From NCBI GenBank assembly GCA_916700875.1, contig CAKAKS010000004.1, forward strand, positions 10,002,534 through 10,066,533: a DNA stretch of 64,000 nucleotides. The letters run 5' to 3'. Below are positions 48,354-61,184 of this stretch, piece by piece. A model generated the notes under the pieces. It saw nothing but the letters and a program-made list of their open reading frames with translations. It made no database searches and was not told the DNA's origin. The position numbers were made by a program, and so were the translations under genes. The DNA is from Sebastes aleutianus. Lineage: Eukaryota; Chordata; Actinopteri; Perciformes; Sebastidae. Position 1 is the stretch's first letter. Every line of letters starts with the position of its first letter.

Positions 48354-50844
48354 TGGCGTTGTGTGGGAGTGAAAGAGAGACGTCCACCCATGTCATCTCC
48401 CCTATAGCCCTCTGTGTGACACCCCAGTTTAGCAGTGTAATGACCCGGCACTAACAACTTTCATTTGACTCTATCAGGGTCAACGTCAGCCCTTGTACTC
48501 TGAACCATTGGCCATTAATAGACACACAGACAGGTGTACCACGATTAATAGATTATACATAGAGGGTTTATTTATTCCTCACTTAGAAAGAGGATTTAAT
48601 TTATAACATGATTAAGTTCTGCATTGATGAAAAGTTTTAATTTTCATCTGCTTTACATTTAGTTTGTATTATTTTTACATTAATTCACCCAGTAGGCTTC
48701 TTTGTTTCATTACTCTGGTTTAAAATGCTGCTTTCTTCACACCAAACCAGCATGTTCAACTGGTTTGTCTTAGAGAAAACACCTTTAGTTTATCCTGTGT
48801 GGGCTTTGACTTTTTAGGGTTGGTCTAACTGCTGGATTTAAAAGTTGACTCCTGGAAAATGAAATTTAATGGCTACTTTCTGCAGTCCAACACTTGTTAG
48901 AAAATTATGATATACAGTACAAGCACTTACACAAATAAAGTGACCTACTCTGGAAATGCAGTCTCCCTGCATGTTTGTTGTTGACCGTGGTCAGCATGGT
49001 GTGTGTGTGTGGATGCTATTAGCTGTCCCGGTCTCAGGTGCTCTCCTCCTTGTTCTGGGACCAAGCCCCTGAAGGTCTTGATGGGGGCCTGTTGTTTGGG
49101 CTCGGGGGCCGAGCACTGAGATTTATTCTGAGGTGGAATCACTACACTCGTGACTCGTCACTCTCAATAAGATCTAGTGGTGTTTCCCAAACGTACCTGA
49201 GGCAAAACATGGCAAACTGTTTGCTGAACCAGATCCAAACACTAAATGTTGAGTGCATTCATGGTTTTCTAACTTTTTCTTGGGAGGGACTTCGGCCCAA
49301 CTTAGTTTTGCACGCTAGGCTAAGACAAAGTTAACAAATCGCCTTGGTTTACCCTGCTGCACTGCATTGTTTTTGTTTCTCTGGTCAAAACTCCTACCTA
49401 CTGTCAAAATCTCCAGCAGACATATGTGAAATTTTAGAAAAATAAACTGCCGGTGTCACCACCTACATGATTCCTACAACTCTGAATCCCTGCAAACTTT
49501 AGTGGATAAGTCTTAAGCTAATGGTCTTCTGGCTAGGTAGGTTCATATTTAACAGACAAATTGATCTTCTCGTCTAACTCGGTAAAATTGCGAATATTTC
49601 CTTAAAGATAGCATATAGTACGTCATCTATGTCATCTTTTATCATCTTCTGTTTGAGTTTCTGTGGGATTTAAATATATATTTGTCTTTCAACAAAGAAC
49701 AAATGCTAAAAAGTACTAATCTCTGTCTCTCACAACTCAATCCCCCATGGTACAAACAATACAAAACAATCCACAGTAACCAACAGAGTGTGTGATATAG
49801 GCCCACAGTATATACAGTGTATGGTGCATTATTGATTTTGAATAACTTTAACTTTTGGGGACTATGTTGGTGGAGCCCTGAGGGGACCAGACAAAGAAAC
49901 ACAGCTTAAAATCACAAACACATATGCATTTAGGGTTCCTGCCTCTGTTAATTTCCTATCGGTATTATCCACTTACAGACAGGAGAGCGGCTGAGATGTG
50001 TATCGCCCCAGATATAAATTCACTTCCTCGAAACACTTAGCCAGGATGTCCTGTTTATTAGTGTTGTCACTCATCAAAATGAATGTCAAATACAGTGCAA
50101 GCTTCTTTTTCTGTCGACTGTGTACTGGTAATTGTATATAGGAGGCACCTCTTTGAATATTCAACCTTTCACTTGCTGTGTTTTCTTACATTTAGAAATA
50201 AAAAAGAGCGTTTTAATTTAACAAGTTATTAAGGTTTGAACTTTTTTTTTCTTGGTTGGATAAAGACAGGATTATTATAAGATGATTATCCGTTGGACAT
50301 TCAGACTCATATTTTTCTAAACTACCCTGTTATTGCTTCTTCATCGGATTGGCCACCATGTTAGTGTCAGTCAAATGTTATCCAATGCTGTAGTATAATA
50401 ATAATAATAACCTCTATGTGTTTTTAGAAGCAATAAAGCAATAACAGACCGGAAAAATCCGACATATTACCGACCTGTCTGAAGACAGCCAGACTATGTG
50501 TGCAGTGGCCGTGACTAAGTACACACAAATCATCTGAGGAAACAAAAAAAGGAAATGGGGATGCATTATATCGATTTCTTTTTTTGGGGCTCTTCTGTTT
50601 TGAAGGCGAGCGGTAACTGACCGAGACGGACAGCCCCATCATTACGCAGAGAGACGGAGCGGGGAGCCTCCACCTCACCTTCCCAGTCAACTGGCCCAGT
50701 CAAGCCGGGGACAATGGCACCGGAGCGGGGGGGGGTGGGATAGGATAGAGGACTCGTCGCTGTTGCAGAACGGGTAGCCTGCCTGTCATCTCTGTCTCGT
50801 CCACGCTCGCCAATCTCACTAACTATACTCTCCCACGGCCCAGG

Positions 50845-50875
<31 letters not shown>

Positions 50876-51914
50876 ACAGGCTGGGTTTTCTACCAGTGCT
50901 GACAACCCACATATAATTAAGGGCCATGAATGCAGCGCTACCTATGAGTGGAGATGACAGCGAGAGGCCTACCTATAGCTCCTCTCCTCCTCCTTTTCTT
51001 CTCTTCCGTCTCTGCTGCACCGGTTGAGCAGCAGATCAGTGGAGCGGTGGGGAGGCTGAGGGACGGTCGCGGACCCACTGGCCCTAATTGATGGTCTCTT
51101 ATTCCGGGGAGGGTGGGTCTGGGTGGGCGTGAGGAGGCGTGGGGGTGGCTACTCTTGGATTGGGGGGTGGTCGGATATCTAGACATCCCTCTTTTCCCGT
51201 CACCATCACCCCACCCCACCCCCTTCTCCTGCTCTCTTCTCCTGGCCTGCTTCTCTGCAAAGTCTGGCACAGTTACTACAGACAGTTTCTATCTCTTGTC
51301 TCTTAAAGGGCTGGAGGAGAGAGTCAGAGACCTCAAGCTGCTGCTCCAGCAGAAACAACAATGTAAATGTGCTGTTTCTCAATATAGAGCCTTAGAAGGA
51401 GACTAACTTAGCATTGCGTAGTGTTCTTTGTTGAATTCAAAGTAGCTTATCCTGGCCTCAGAGAATGAGAGACACCAGAGAATTGACATGTAGACTGAAA
51501 GAGAAGAGGAGGAAAGATGTAACGAGTAAAGAGAAGATGGACGGAGAAGAAAAGAGAGTGACAGTTGAAGGCGCAGGGTGAAAAAGTGGGGAGCGCTCCC
51601 CATACTCCAAGAGATCACGTTTTTCTGTAGACGTTTGCGTATATGTGTCAACGTTGAAGCCTTGATAATCACAGGACGACTCAAGAAGAGAGCCATCGGT
51701 CCGCCCACACCACGGTGTTGTTACCACGCCGACGAGCAAGCGAACGGGGGGGAAGACGTGGATGGGGGGTTGAGTCGTGAGCCGTCGAGTGATTAGAGCA
51801 ATTACTCGTCAAGGATGTGTCATAGCCAATCACATCTGTCCCTTTCGTCTCTGCAGAGACAGGCGAGGGGGTGACCCAGACCTGCCTGCGTCGGGCCGAC
51901 TGCAGCCTTCACGG

Positions 51915-51950
<36 letters not shown>

Positions 51951-52373
51951 GCTAGTGATATTAGGTGCAGAGGAGAGGTGGGAGTGGTTGCTATGGATGC
52001 TTAGTGATTGGGTGGGTGGTTAGCCGGGGTGGAGACAAGGTGTGTCGGCATGTGTGTATCTGTGCACCTGAAAGACATTTACTTGTATTATTGTATGCTG
52101 TCTGTGGGGGTTACCGCTGAACTGAATTCCCACAAGACCATTGTCAAATATGCCATAATGTATCCTTAATATGTGTGTGTGTTTGCATTGTGCTACTAGT
52201 AGTATTATACCTCAAAATACTTCTGTTGTCACTTCTTCATCACCCCTTTCCCTCGCCGGCATTCTTGCCTCCTTTGCAGGAGCTGCAGCCAGATTTTGTC
52301 TCCTGGTCTTCCCATTTTTATCTTTTCGGCAAAGGACAGTTTGTCTTACAGGAGCTAATTCAGCCTGGGCCAG
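48353..52373. other. intergenic or intronic, no confirmed gene
   Basis: Contains (CT)n at 50845-50871, (GT)n at 51918-51949 and a CpG-richer stretch at 50590-51240. A possible coiled-coil-coding segment is noted separately at 51263-51406. Confidence 0.4.
51263..51406 (+). other. possible coding segment, unrecognised, coiled-coil-like
   Basis: After a pyrimidine tract ending TTCTCTGCAAAG (or a second possible acceptor CTCTTAAAG at 51308), the frame reads GLEERVRDLKLLLQQKQQ and stops at 51404-51406. Hydrophobic residues at heptad-like spacing and CTG/CAG/GAG codons look coding. There is no convincing donor or partner exon and no family recognised. It may be chance. Confidence 0.15.
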
Positions 52374-52896
52374 GGCCGGCTTGAACACTTTTGGTGCCTT
52401 CAGTGAAATTTGGATTTGGAACTCTAGGGTTAGGGTTAGGGTTCAAAGCCCAGAACCCTAACCGTAGCCCTGTAAACCGCAACACACATCAGACATCACA
52501 ATGGTTTTAGGACAAAAATTTAGATTTATAGTTTCATAAATAACTGTATTTATTATAATATAAATAAACAAATGGTCCCTGATATTGTTGGCTGAAAAGT
52601 GTGTAGTCAGTTTAACTACAATTTATACTCTTATTAAAAAATATGTGCGGTCGGCAGATGAAACGTGTGAGAATAAGAGTTACAGGGGTGAAAAGTGTCT
52701 TTATTTATTCATCTGTTAATTTGTTACCTCAATAGAGAAAATCAGGAAGGCTGCCCACTGTCATTTATATATATATATATATTTTTTATTTTTTTTGTAT
52801 TATTTATTTATTATATATTTTATATTTTAGAGGGCGACCAGCACCACCAGAAGGTGACTCCCTAGGCGACCGCCTATATGGCCTACAAAGAGACAC
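52374..52896. mobile_element. hAT-like degraded element with short telomere-like repeat
   Basis: It starts CAGGGCCGGCTTGAACACTT, a hAT-type CAGGGCCGGC end, and finishes near CTAGGCGACCGCCTATATGG, as in degraded hAT copies. Inside, 52424-52443 holds three TTAGGG-type hexamers with an inverted AACCCTAACC just after. A/T simple sequence follows at 52767-52830. Confidence 0.45.
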
Positions 52897-53831
52897 CTCA
52901 CGGCAGTATGTGATTGTTGTCTCATTTGACATTAACAGTGTTAACAGTTTCTTATAACATCAGAACTTATGGTTTTCCTGTGTATGATTATTGATAATAG
53001 AGCAACTGAGGTAGTCTGTATTTCCCCCCAAAAAGATAAGAATCACAATCAGAGAATATCACATTGAAATCAATAAGTAATCATTATGTCTATGTGTTAT
53101 CACCACAAGTTCAGACTATAGCTGTACTTGTTCTCTTTTCCTTTCACTCTGTTTGTTCTCTCTCTGGTTCTCCTCCTCCCTTCCTCTCCTGCCTGTTTGA
53201 CTCTGCTAAATTCAGAGCTGTGACACTAAACGAAGGCTTTTGGCAGTGCAGCACTGTTGTGGAGGACTGACTGGCCCTGTAGATCCCCTGCTGCGAGAAC
53301 CCTGGCCGCGCAGCTCCGAGATCGCTGCAGATGACCCGCGTTGTTGCTGAGCCTCTCTTGTGCTCGTGTGTTTATTGCCTCTGCGTTGTTGTGCCTGTGT
53401 ATCTCTCAGTCCTGCCTGACCTTCCCTGCTGCAAGTGTACAAACATGTTATTTCAGTGTTGGGTTAGAAAGCGTCTCTGAGGTCCACCCGATTCCAATGT
53501 TCTCGCTATTTATTCCTCTCACATTTATCTAGATACCGAGTCGCATGTGAGCATCCGCAGCAAACAAGTACTTGCAATTATGCCAAATCCCAAAATTGAC
53601 TGGCATATGCACATGACTAGGTATTTAAAGGACTTGTATAATTCTTTAACGTATATTGTTTCACATGGAAGATGCCAGTATATGAGTAGGTACTGTATGC
53701 ATTATTAAAATATTGTACATTTGAATAACCATGTCAGAAAAATACATGGATGTTTGACATCTGTACAAATGTGTTTTTCTGTAGTACCTTTAAAATATAC
53801 TGTATATATCTCTGCAAGCAGTTATGAACAT
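52897..53831. other. no gene recognised
   Basis: Unique sequence. Open frames on both strands at 53212-53532 lack splice support and family resemblance. Confidence 0.4.
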
Positions 53832-54892
53832 CAGTGGCGGACTCAGGCTGTCTGAGGGGTTGGGGCGAAAAAAATAAAAAGGGCACCAGCGCGTATAAAG
53901 TTTACTAGCATGTAGGGTAGCCTATATGGCACTGCATCATATTTACTCCGGTTTAATTGCATCCTAGAGGGTACTTTATATTGTTTTCTCTACTGGAAGG
54001 GCACTATAGAGGGCACTTTATCATGTTTTCTCCAATGGAGGGGTACTGTAGAGGTCACTTGATCTTGTTTTCTCTATTTAAGGACACCCATTAGTGCACT
54101 GAATTGCATTTTCTCCACTGGAAAGGCACCCTAGAGAACACTTTATCATGTTTTATCTACCATAGGGGAATTCAAGAGGGCATTTTATACAGTTTTCTCT
54201 ACTGGAAGGGCACCCTAGAGGGCACTTTATCTTGTTTTTCTCCATTTAAGGGCACCCATTAGTGCTCTGTATTTCATTTTCGCCACTGAAATGGCACTCT
54301 AGAGGGCACTTTGTCATGTTTTCTCCACTGGAAGGACACCCTAAAGGGTACTATACCATGTTTTCTCCATTTAAAGGCACCCAATAGTGCACTGCATTTA
54401 GTTTTCTCCACTGGAAGGACACCCTAGAGGGCACTTTATCTTGTTTTTCTCCATTTAAGGGCACCCATTAGTGCACTGTATTTCATTTTCGCCACTGAAA
54501 GGGCACCCTAGAGGGCACTTTGTCATGTTTTCTCCACTGGAAGGACACCCTAGAGGGCACTTTATCATGTTTTCTCCATTTAAAGGCACCCAATAGTGCA
54601 CTGCATTTAATTTTCTCCACTGGAAGGGCACCCTACGGGCACTTTGTCATGTTTTATCCATTTAAGGGCAACCATTAGTAGACTGCATTTAGTTTTCTCC
54701 AATGGAAGGACACCCTAGAGTGCACTTTATCATGTTTTATCTACCATAGGGCAATCCAAGTGGGCCCTTTATACCATTTTCTCTATCATGTTTTATCTAT
54801 CACAGGGCATCCAAGAGGGCACTTTTGCTGCTTTTTCTTTCGAACATGGAAGGCACCAAGGGGGGCGGTCCACGCCCCTGAGTCCACCAGTG
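53832..54892. mobile_element. hAT-like unit carrying a 42-bp higher-order minisatellite
   Basis: The ends CAGTGGCGGACTCAGG and CCTGAGTCCACCAGTG are near-perfect inverted repeats. Flanking 8-mers ATGAACAT and ATAAATGT are similar. Between them about 20 tandem monomers of about 42 bp (GGGCACCCTAGAGGGCACTT and GGGCACCCATTAGTGCACTG variants) are arranged in a five-monomer higher-order unit of about 210 bp. Non-coding. Confidence 0.7.
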
Positions 54893-57800
54893 ATAAATGT
54901 GTGTGTTCATGTATGTATCTGTGTGTTTGTAGCTGCATGTCCACTGCTCCTGACCTCCCCCTTTGTGCTGCGAATGCCGCTGCACTGATCATACAACAAC
55001 TCGATGTGCAATCTTCACACTGCGACGCATTTTAAAGTGATTGTAAATTCATGGGTGTTACAGTCTTTACTGCGAGCATAAATGCACAATGCGGGTGTTG
55101 AGCTTTCTGATACACGAGCGTGAATAATTTCAGGTTATATATATATATCGCACCCCGTGTTTTGCAAATGGGGGTGATTATGAGTGATTATCCTCAAAAA
55201 TCCCAGCGTGTAGCACATGTATGTCATATCTCCGTGATTACATATGTGCATAAGTACAAGGATTACATGTGTGCTGCTGTAGTAGGCCTTTGCAATTTCA
55301 AGTGCACGGGCACGCTGCCATTTTGTTCAACTCTGAACTTTCTCTTGTTTATATGAGCCAGGCATGAAAGGAGAGAGAATAGCACATGACACAATTTGCA
55401 TGATGTATTTAGTTACATATTTATTTTTGTACGCTTGTTTGGTGTATGGACGTGCTTTTAATTAATGCTTTAAATGTAGTAATTTGTTCATCTGCAGATC
55501 CATGTCTGTTTGTTAAGTGGGCTAATCTTCCTTTTAGAGAAGCGACCACTAAGAATAGCAAACAGTGACAATCTGCCAGAAACTGTGACTGGCTGGGGCT
55601 GGGAATAATGCGCTCCAGGCGTTTTCCAGCCCTATCTCAAAACCTTACATCATCTATTATTCTCCTGCTCATATTGATATGTAATTTTTTTCTTTTATCC
55701 GTGCACAAATTCAACACGACAGACGCAGAAGAGCAAAGAAGAACAAAAGAACTCAATTTGTAATTTCCTCCCCATCCCTCTTTGACTCCAAACACATATT
55801 TCTGCAAGTGTTGTTGTTTTTTTCTCTCTCTTTATCTTTGGTATGATTGTTTTTGAAGTTGAAGTCAGATATATTGTTTGTGATGTCTGCATGCAGTCCG
55901 GCTGTCACCAGCCCCCAATGTCTACATTCTAGATATTATTTCTGGCTGTCCGTACTCCATCTTGGGGCACAATGGAGCCTCTTTCATTTTCTGTGTCATA
56001 ATGCGATAGCACAAATTTCCCTGCGAGGCATCACACTATTGGAAAAGCGAATAACATATGTTGTGTCTCAGACTCGCCCTTCTTCCCCCTTATCCCACTG
56101 GTGCAGATGACCAGTGAGTCTGCCAGAGCCAAGGGCTGAGGACGAGGAGGGAAGGCAGGAGGAAGAGGAGGGTGTTCTGGAAACATGTCACATAGACTAT
56201 CATTCATCTCCAGAGTGAGGAGAAAAATAATATGAATCTTCCCTATCAAAACCCAGAAGAGGAGCTGTAATGCATTAAATTCAGAGTACCACCACCACCA
56301 CCACCGCCACCGCCACCAAACATGGCTCCGTAATGTATTGCCTGTATGTTTTATTGATATTGGAGGAGAATAGTCTTTGCGCTGCCTTGAGGAACCTTCA
56401 CAAAGCAGATTATCTTTTCCTTGGCATGTACTCTGACTTGGTGCCGCTTTCCAGGAGGGTGTGTGTATTTTTTTGTATATTGTATCATGTTTCACTAGAT
56501 GACTTGGCCATGCTAATCTTTCACTCAACACCAAGCTCGCAGGGCACGCTGGCAGCTTTGTTCTGGAGGAAAAAAAAACAGAAGAGGATAAATAAGCGCA
56601 AAGCTAGACGAACTATATACCACGAGCAGCGTATCTTGACTGCAGGCCCGCTCTAATGCGCCTGTGAGTAGCGTTTCCACATACATCTGTGAGATGGATA
56701 GGGGCTGCTTTGACAGCCAGGTAACTTCAGATGGCTCCACTATCCCCTTGATTTGGAAGATGAGGGGCGGTCATTAAAGCGAGATAAAGAGAAAGTGAAA
56801 TGGAGAGCAAAGTGAAGGAGCCGGCGAGCGGGAGAAGATGGAGAGCCGGCGAGAGTGTGAGTGGGTTCAGATGAGGCGAGAGAGATGATGAAAAGAGTAG
56901 CCACTTGGTCCTTTGAGACTCCTTTTCTTCCCTTGCTGCCAAATTAGCCCAATTAGTCAGAGTGGCCTCTGTTCAGGCTGCTGTCAAACCCCCGACACCG
57001 TACAGCAGCGCCAGCGGTCATTCCCTCTCATTTAAGTCAGGCTTTTGACTCTCTCTTCTGCCTCCTCTCCTGAGCCACCTGCACATGTCTCTGCTGAATG
57101 ATCACTGCGAGTGTGTGTGTGTGTGTGAAGCGAGAGACTCCGCGTGTGTGTTTGCGTGTGTTTGTGGAAGAAAGCTTGAAAGGGAGACGTTCCCTTCAAA
57201 TCAATCCCCACCTCGCCAGCGTGGTGCCCGCTGCGTCCTTCTCATAGCTTCCAACGCTGAGGTGTGAGAAATCTCTTCGCTCCTCAGGTAAAATCTACCA
57301 AGTCTCTTTAAAGCCGGCTATCGCCGCGACTCTTTTATCTTAACACATCTGAAGAGCCAAACTTTTACACAGTGCAAAGGAAAAGATTTGAGAAAAAGAG
57401 GGTGTTGGAGGATGAGTAAAGTCTAGGAAAGATGCCTTGAGCGCGGGTGTATGCATGTGCTGATTTGGCAACACAATAATAAAGCTTCACTTCCACCAAA
57501 AAAATAAACTACTACAATTGTTTAGTTTGTCATGCTATAACACAAAAAGCTCCCGGTGAGACTAATGGGCAGCTTCACCCCACAGCATCTCCCATGACAT
57601 CATTCTGTCACACAAATGCTCAAAAGTCCCTACAAAACAGCCACCCCTTGTTTCCAAGATGAAGGAATCACTTATAACTCGATAGCCACAGTCATTTCAA
57701 ATCTGTGCGATTGAAGGAAGAACTGGTCTCTGATAATCACCTGCCCACGGGCCTTGTGGGAGAACAGAGGGAGAAGAAGTACGAGAGAGATGGAAGCAGA

Positions 57801-58186
57801 TACAGAGATGGAGAGAGAGAGAGAGAGGGCTAATTGGGCGACCTCGTTGTATGAACAAACACACCTTAAGCCACGCGAATGGTGGCGGCGAGACGGGGGG
57901 GGGGAAAGTCACTGAGTGAGCCAAAGCGCACGCATTCATCTCTTTAATTTACCTCACCAGTGTTGTATTTCACCCTGGGCCCCCGTCACGGGGAAGCCAG
58001 ACACAGTTCTGACCGGCTGAGACGAAGGAGGAAGTCTGTTTACCTGTGTGAGTGCGTGTATCTAATAATTTGCTCAGAGGCCTTCTAATGTAATGTATGA
58101 CAAAAACACACAGTGCCACTTAGATGCTCGGTCTCCTGAGGATACCAGGTCTGCTTTGTCTGCAGCACATACAGAGCTCCCGTCAC
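54893..58186. other. gene-poor stretch, candidate conserved DNA
   Basis: No gene supported. 55530-55680 and 56000-56110 look like unique, possibly conserved sequence. A (CCA)n/(CCG)n trinucleotide run lies at 56288-56318, a GA run at about 57807-57828 and poly(G) at about 57895-57903. Confidence 0.4.
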
Positions 58187-59320
58187 AGCCCGTTCACATG
58201 AGAAGGCGTATGAATGGCACGATAATGTGCAGGCATTTAGCGTGCAATAAGAACGCCTTTCTTGCTTTTGGCGTGTCATTTGTACGCCATGTAGTCTGTA
58301 CTGACTGCAATGTAAACACATCTATGTAAATATGCTGCGCTCAGAGCTAGTGATGTAGAAGAAAAAGCGAGAAAGACCGCTTATACCCGGTCTCAAGGGA
58401 AGGCGTATAAAGACCACCACATTACATGGACATTCCACGTGTCATGAGTACGCATTTTAGTGTTTTCGCGTTTCATTTGTGCGCCGCTTCCTGCGTGTCA
58501 TTTGTATGCCACACAAACGTCCGCACTCAGGTTCAGGCAAGAAAAACACTTAGTTAGGGCAAGGGAAAATGTTATGGTTGGACTTAAAATTAGTAAGTCA
58601 ACTAAGTAAAACTCGTATGGAAACAACTACGGAAACAAAACGTCAACAAAAAAGGTGACAATCGTCACTAATGTAACTTACGCGGATGTGTTTACATTAC
58701 AGTCAGTATGGGATATATGGCATACAAAAGACACGTGAAAATTAAGAAAGGCAAAGTTATTGCACTCTAAGCCTCCTTGCGCATTGCCATGGCATTTATA
58801 CACATTTTCGTGCGAACGGGCTTGGCGGGCGGGTACAGACGTGGATGGATCCCACAAACACATGACATTTAACCAGGAGACCGGTGATCGAGACCGGTGT
58901 TTGTTGTTTATAAGTTACATTAGTGACGTTTGTGACATTTTTGACATGTTTTCCGTACTTGTGTTACATTGTCTCGGTACGTATTTTACTAAGTTTACGT
59001 ACTTATTTTAAGCCCAACCATGATGTTTTTCCTAAACCTAACTAAGTGGTTTTGTTACCTCAACCTAACTGCGAACATTATCGTAGTTTTGTTGCGTGGT
59101 GTACAAATGACATGCGAAAAGCCTAAAATGCGTCCTCATGACATGCAGAATGTCCTTGTAATATCGCCACGCAGTTCAAATACACGTGATTTTCAACACG
59201 TTGACAACATGTTAACAATGCACAAACAATGTGTTGTTAACATGTTGAAACTCACATATATTTGAAATGCATCCATATGAAAATGTCGTGCAATTTATAT
59301 GCCTTTCCATGAGACCGGGT
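58187..59320. mobile_element. two interleaved MITEs with different inverted ends
   Basis: Unit A is bounded by AGCCCGTTCACATGAGAAGG (58187) and CGTGCGAACGGGCT (ending 58822). Unit B is bounded by ACCCGGTCTCAAGGGAAGGC (58385) and GCCTTTCCATGAGACCGGGT (ending 59320). They share GTGTCATTTGTACGCCA blocks, which also occur at 11020-11282. Confidence 0.65.
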
Positions 59321-60526
59321 TGCCCATCATATATCTACAATTAAACGTATTATGTTTTGTATTTTGCACATGTCAGATTTGCTTTTATCTACATGTTCTG
59401 TATCAAGTATAATAAATTGTCTTACTTTCATATTTGGGGTATTTCAAATCACTGCATGCTGTCAGTGCAGAGAAACATTATAACTGATGTCATCAAAGGA
59501 CTATGATGGAGTGTACTACTTTTATTAATTTATATCTTTATATATATCTACTGTAAATATAGTAACATTTTATCATGGTGATCATTTTCCACGTCTGCTG
59601 ACATGGCCTGTCAAAATCTTATCTAAACAAGGTATCATTGTTGAAGGCTAATGATGATTCTGTTGGATTTGTGTCAAAACCTGTTTACAAAAATGATCTG
59701 ATGGGAGTGGATACAAATCTGCACCGTCTTTGTCAAAAAAAGAAAGAAAAGAAAAAATGTACAGACACTGATTTGTTTTAAGGAAAGGTAAGTAAAATAA
59801 TGGAGTCTGTGATTGGTTGTGCTCACATCATATTAGAGGTGTGGTTGGTTCTTTGGATGTGTGGGTTGTCTCCTTCAGAGGCTGGGATGTGACCTGACGA
59901 GAGGGGAATGACAGTCTTGTAATAACCTCCCACTCCTTGCAATGTCAATACTTCACACACACACTCATGAAGATGTATCATTCCGCTGCGCACTATGACA
60001 ACGTGACCCCGAAACCCCTTTCCACATAACACGTCACTAAAGCGACCTAATTGTTTGAGTGAGGTCTTCATTCCCTGCCTCCTCCTCCTCCTCCCCTTCC
60101 TGCCTTCCTCTCATCTTTTTTTGAACCCCGTCTCATTTCTTCTTCTGTTGCTCCTAATTCCTCCTCCCCTTATCTTTTTCTTCTTCTCTATAATTGCTCC
60201 TCCGCTCTATTCCCGGCCCCTCCTGTACTCCCTTTTCCCTTCTCCCTTCTCCCGGTAGCTTCCCACCCCTCATCTGCCGTCACCTTGTCAGTTTCACAGA
60301 GTTCATTGTTCAGCCTGCTGCAACTATGGTAAGTAACAGGAAAAAGCAGCCGGATAAAGGTAAAACCTGATTATCCATCTTTGTTTCCCTTATGTACAAC
60401 TATCCAACATCATGACCTTTGACCTCAGAGCACTGACCCCTCGATTTAGGCACCAGTTCATCCGTTTTACCTTAAGAAATTTCAGTTTTGACCTCAAAAC
60501 CGAGTGCAGTGAGTATGACTTTTTAA
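59321..60526. other. no gene recognised
   Basis: Unique sequence. A pyrimidine-rich CTC/CTT stretch at 60077-60260 produces leucine-rich frames without meaning. Confidence 0.4.
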
Positions 60527-61184
60527 TAGGGATATCAATTGATTGAAATATTTAAGTGCAATTAATCGCATGATTGTCCATAGTTCATCACATTAATCGC
60601 AAATTAATCATACATTTTTTATCTGTTCAAAATGTACCTTAAAGGGAGATTTGTCAAGTATTTAATACTCTTATCAACATGGGAGTGGACAAATATGCTG
60701 CTTTATGCAAATATATGTATGTGTTTATTATTGGAAATCAATTAAAAGCACAAAACAATGACAAATATTGTCCAGAAACCCTCACAGGTACTGCATTTAG
60801 CATAGAAATATGCTCAAATCATAACATGGCAAACTCAAGCCCAACAGAGACTCGTGGGTACCCACAAAAGCTATTTTCATTCACATATCTTGAGGTCAGA
60901 GGTCAAGGGACCCCTTAGAAATGGCCATGCTAGTTTTTCCTCGCCAAAATTTAGCGTAAATCTGGAGCGTTATTTAACCTCCTTTGCAATAAGCTAGTAT
61001 GACATGGTTGGTACCAATGGATTCTTTAGGTTTTTATAGTTTCATATGATACCAGTATCTTCACTCAGCTTTAAAATTGAGCCCGCTGAGCGCTCTGAGA
61101 GATCGATTGCATTAATGCGTTAAAGAAATTAGTGGCGTTGAAACAAATTTGCGTTGAGGTGTTATTATCGCGATGACAGCCCTA
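60527..61184. mobile_element. MITE-like element (TAGGG...CCCTA ends)
   Basis: It begins TAGGGATATCAATTGATTG and ends TTATCGCGATGACAGCCCTA, the inverted termini of a repeat common in fish, with several ATTAATCGCA motifs near both ends. Flanking T-rich 8-mers CTTTTTAA and CTTTTTTA could be a target duplication. The 79-residue frame inside is transposon sequence. Confidence 0.65.

Noticed and set aside
48269..48396. SIYLSIYLSIYLS frame resembling a membrane peptide
   Set aside because: Translation of the (GATA)n microsatellite.
52270..52384. Plus-strand frame LQPDFVSWSSHFYLFGKGQF after a CTTTGCAG acceptor-like site
   Set aside because: No donor before the hAT-like remnant that starts at 52374 and no recognised family; probably chance.
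56031..56534. 167-residue minus-strand frame with a WRWRWWWWW run
   Set aside because: The run comes from a CCA/CCG trinucleotide repeat; the flanks show no family resemblance.
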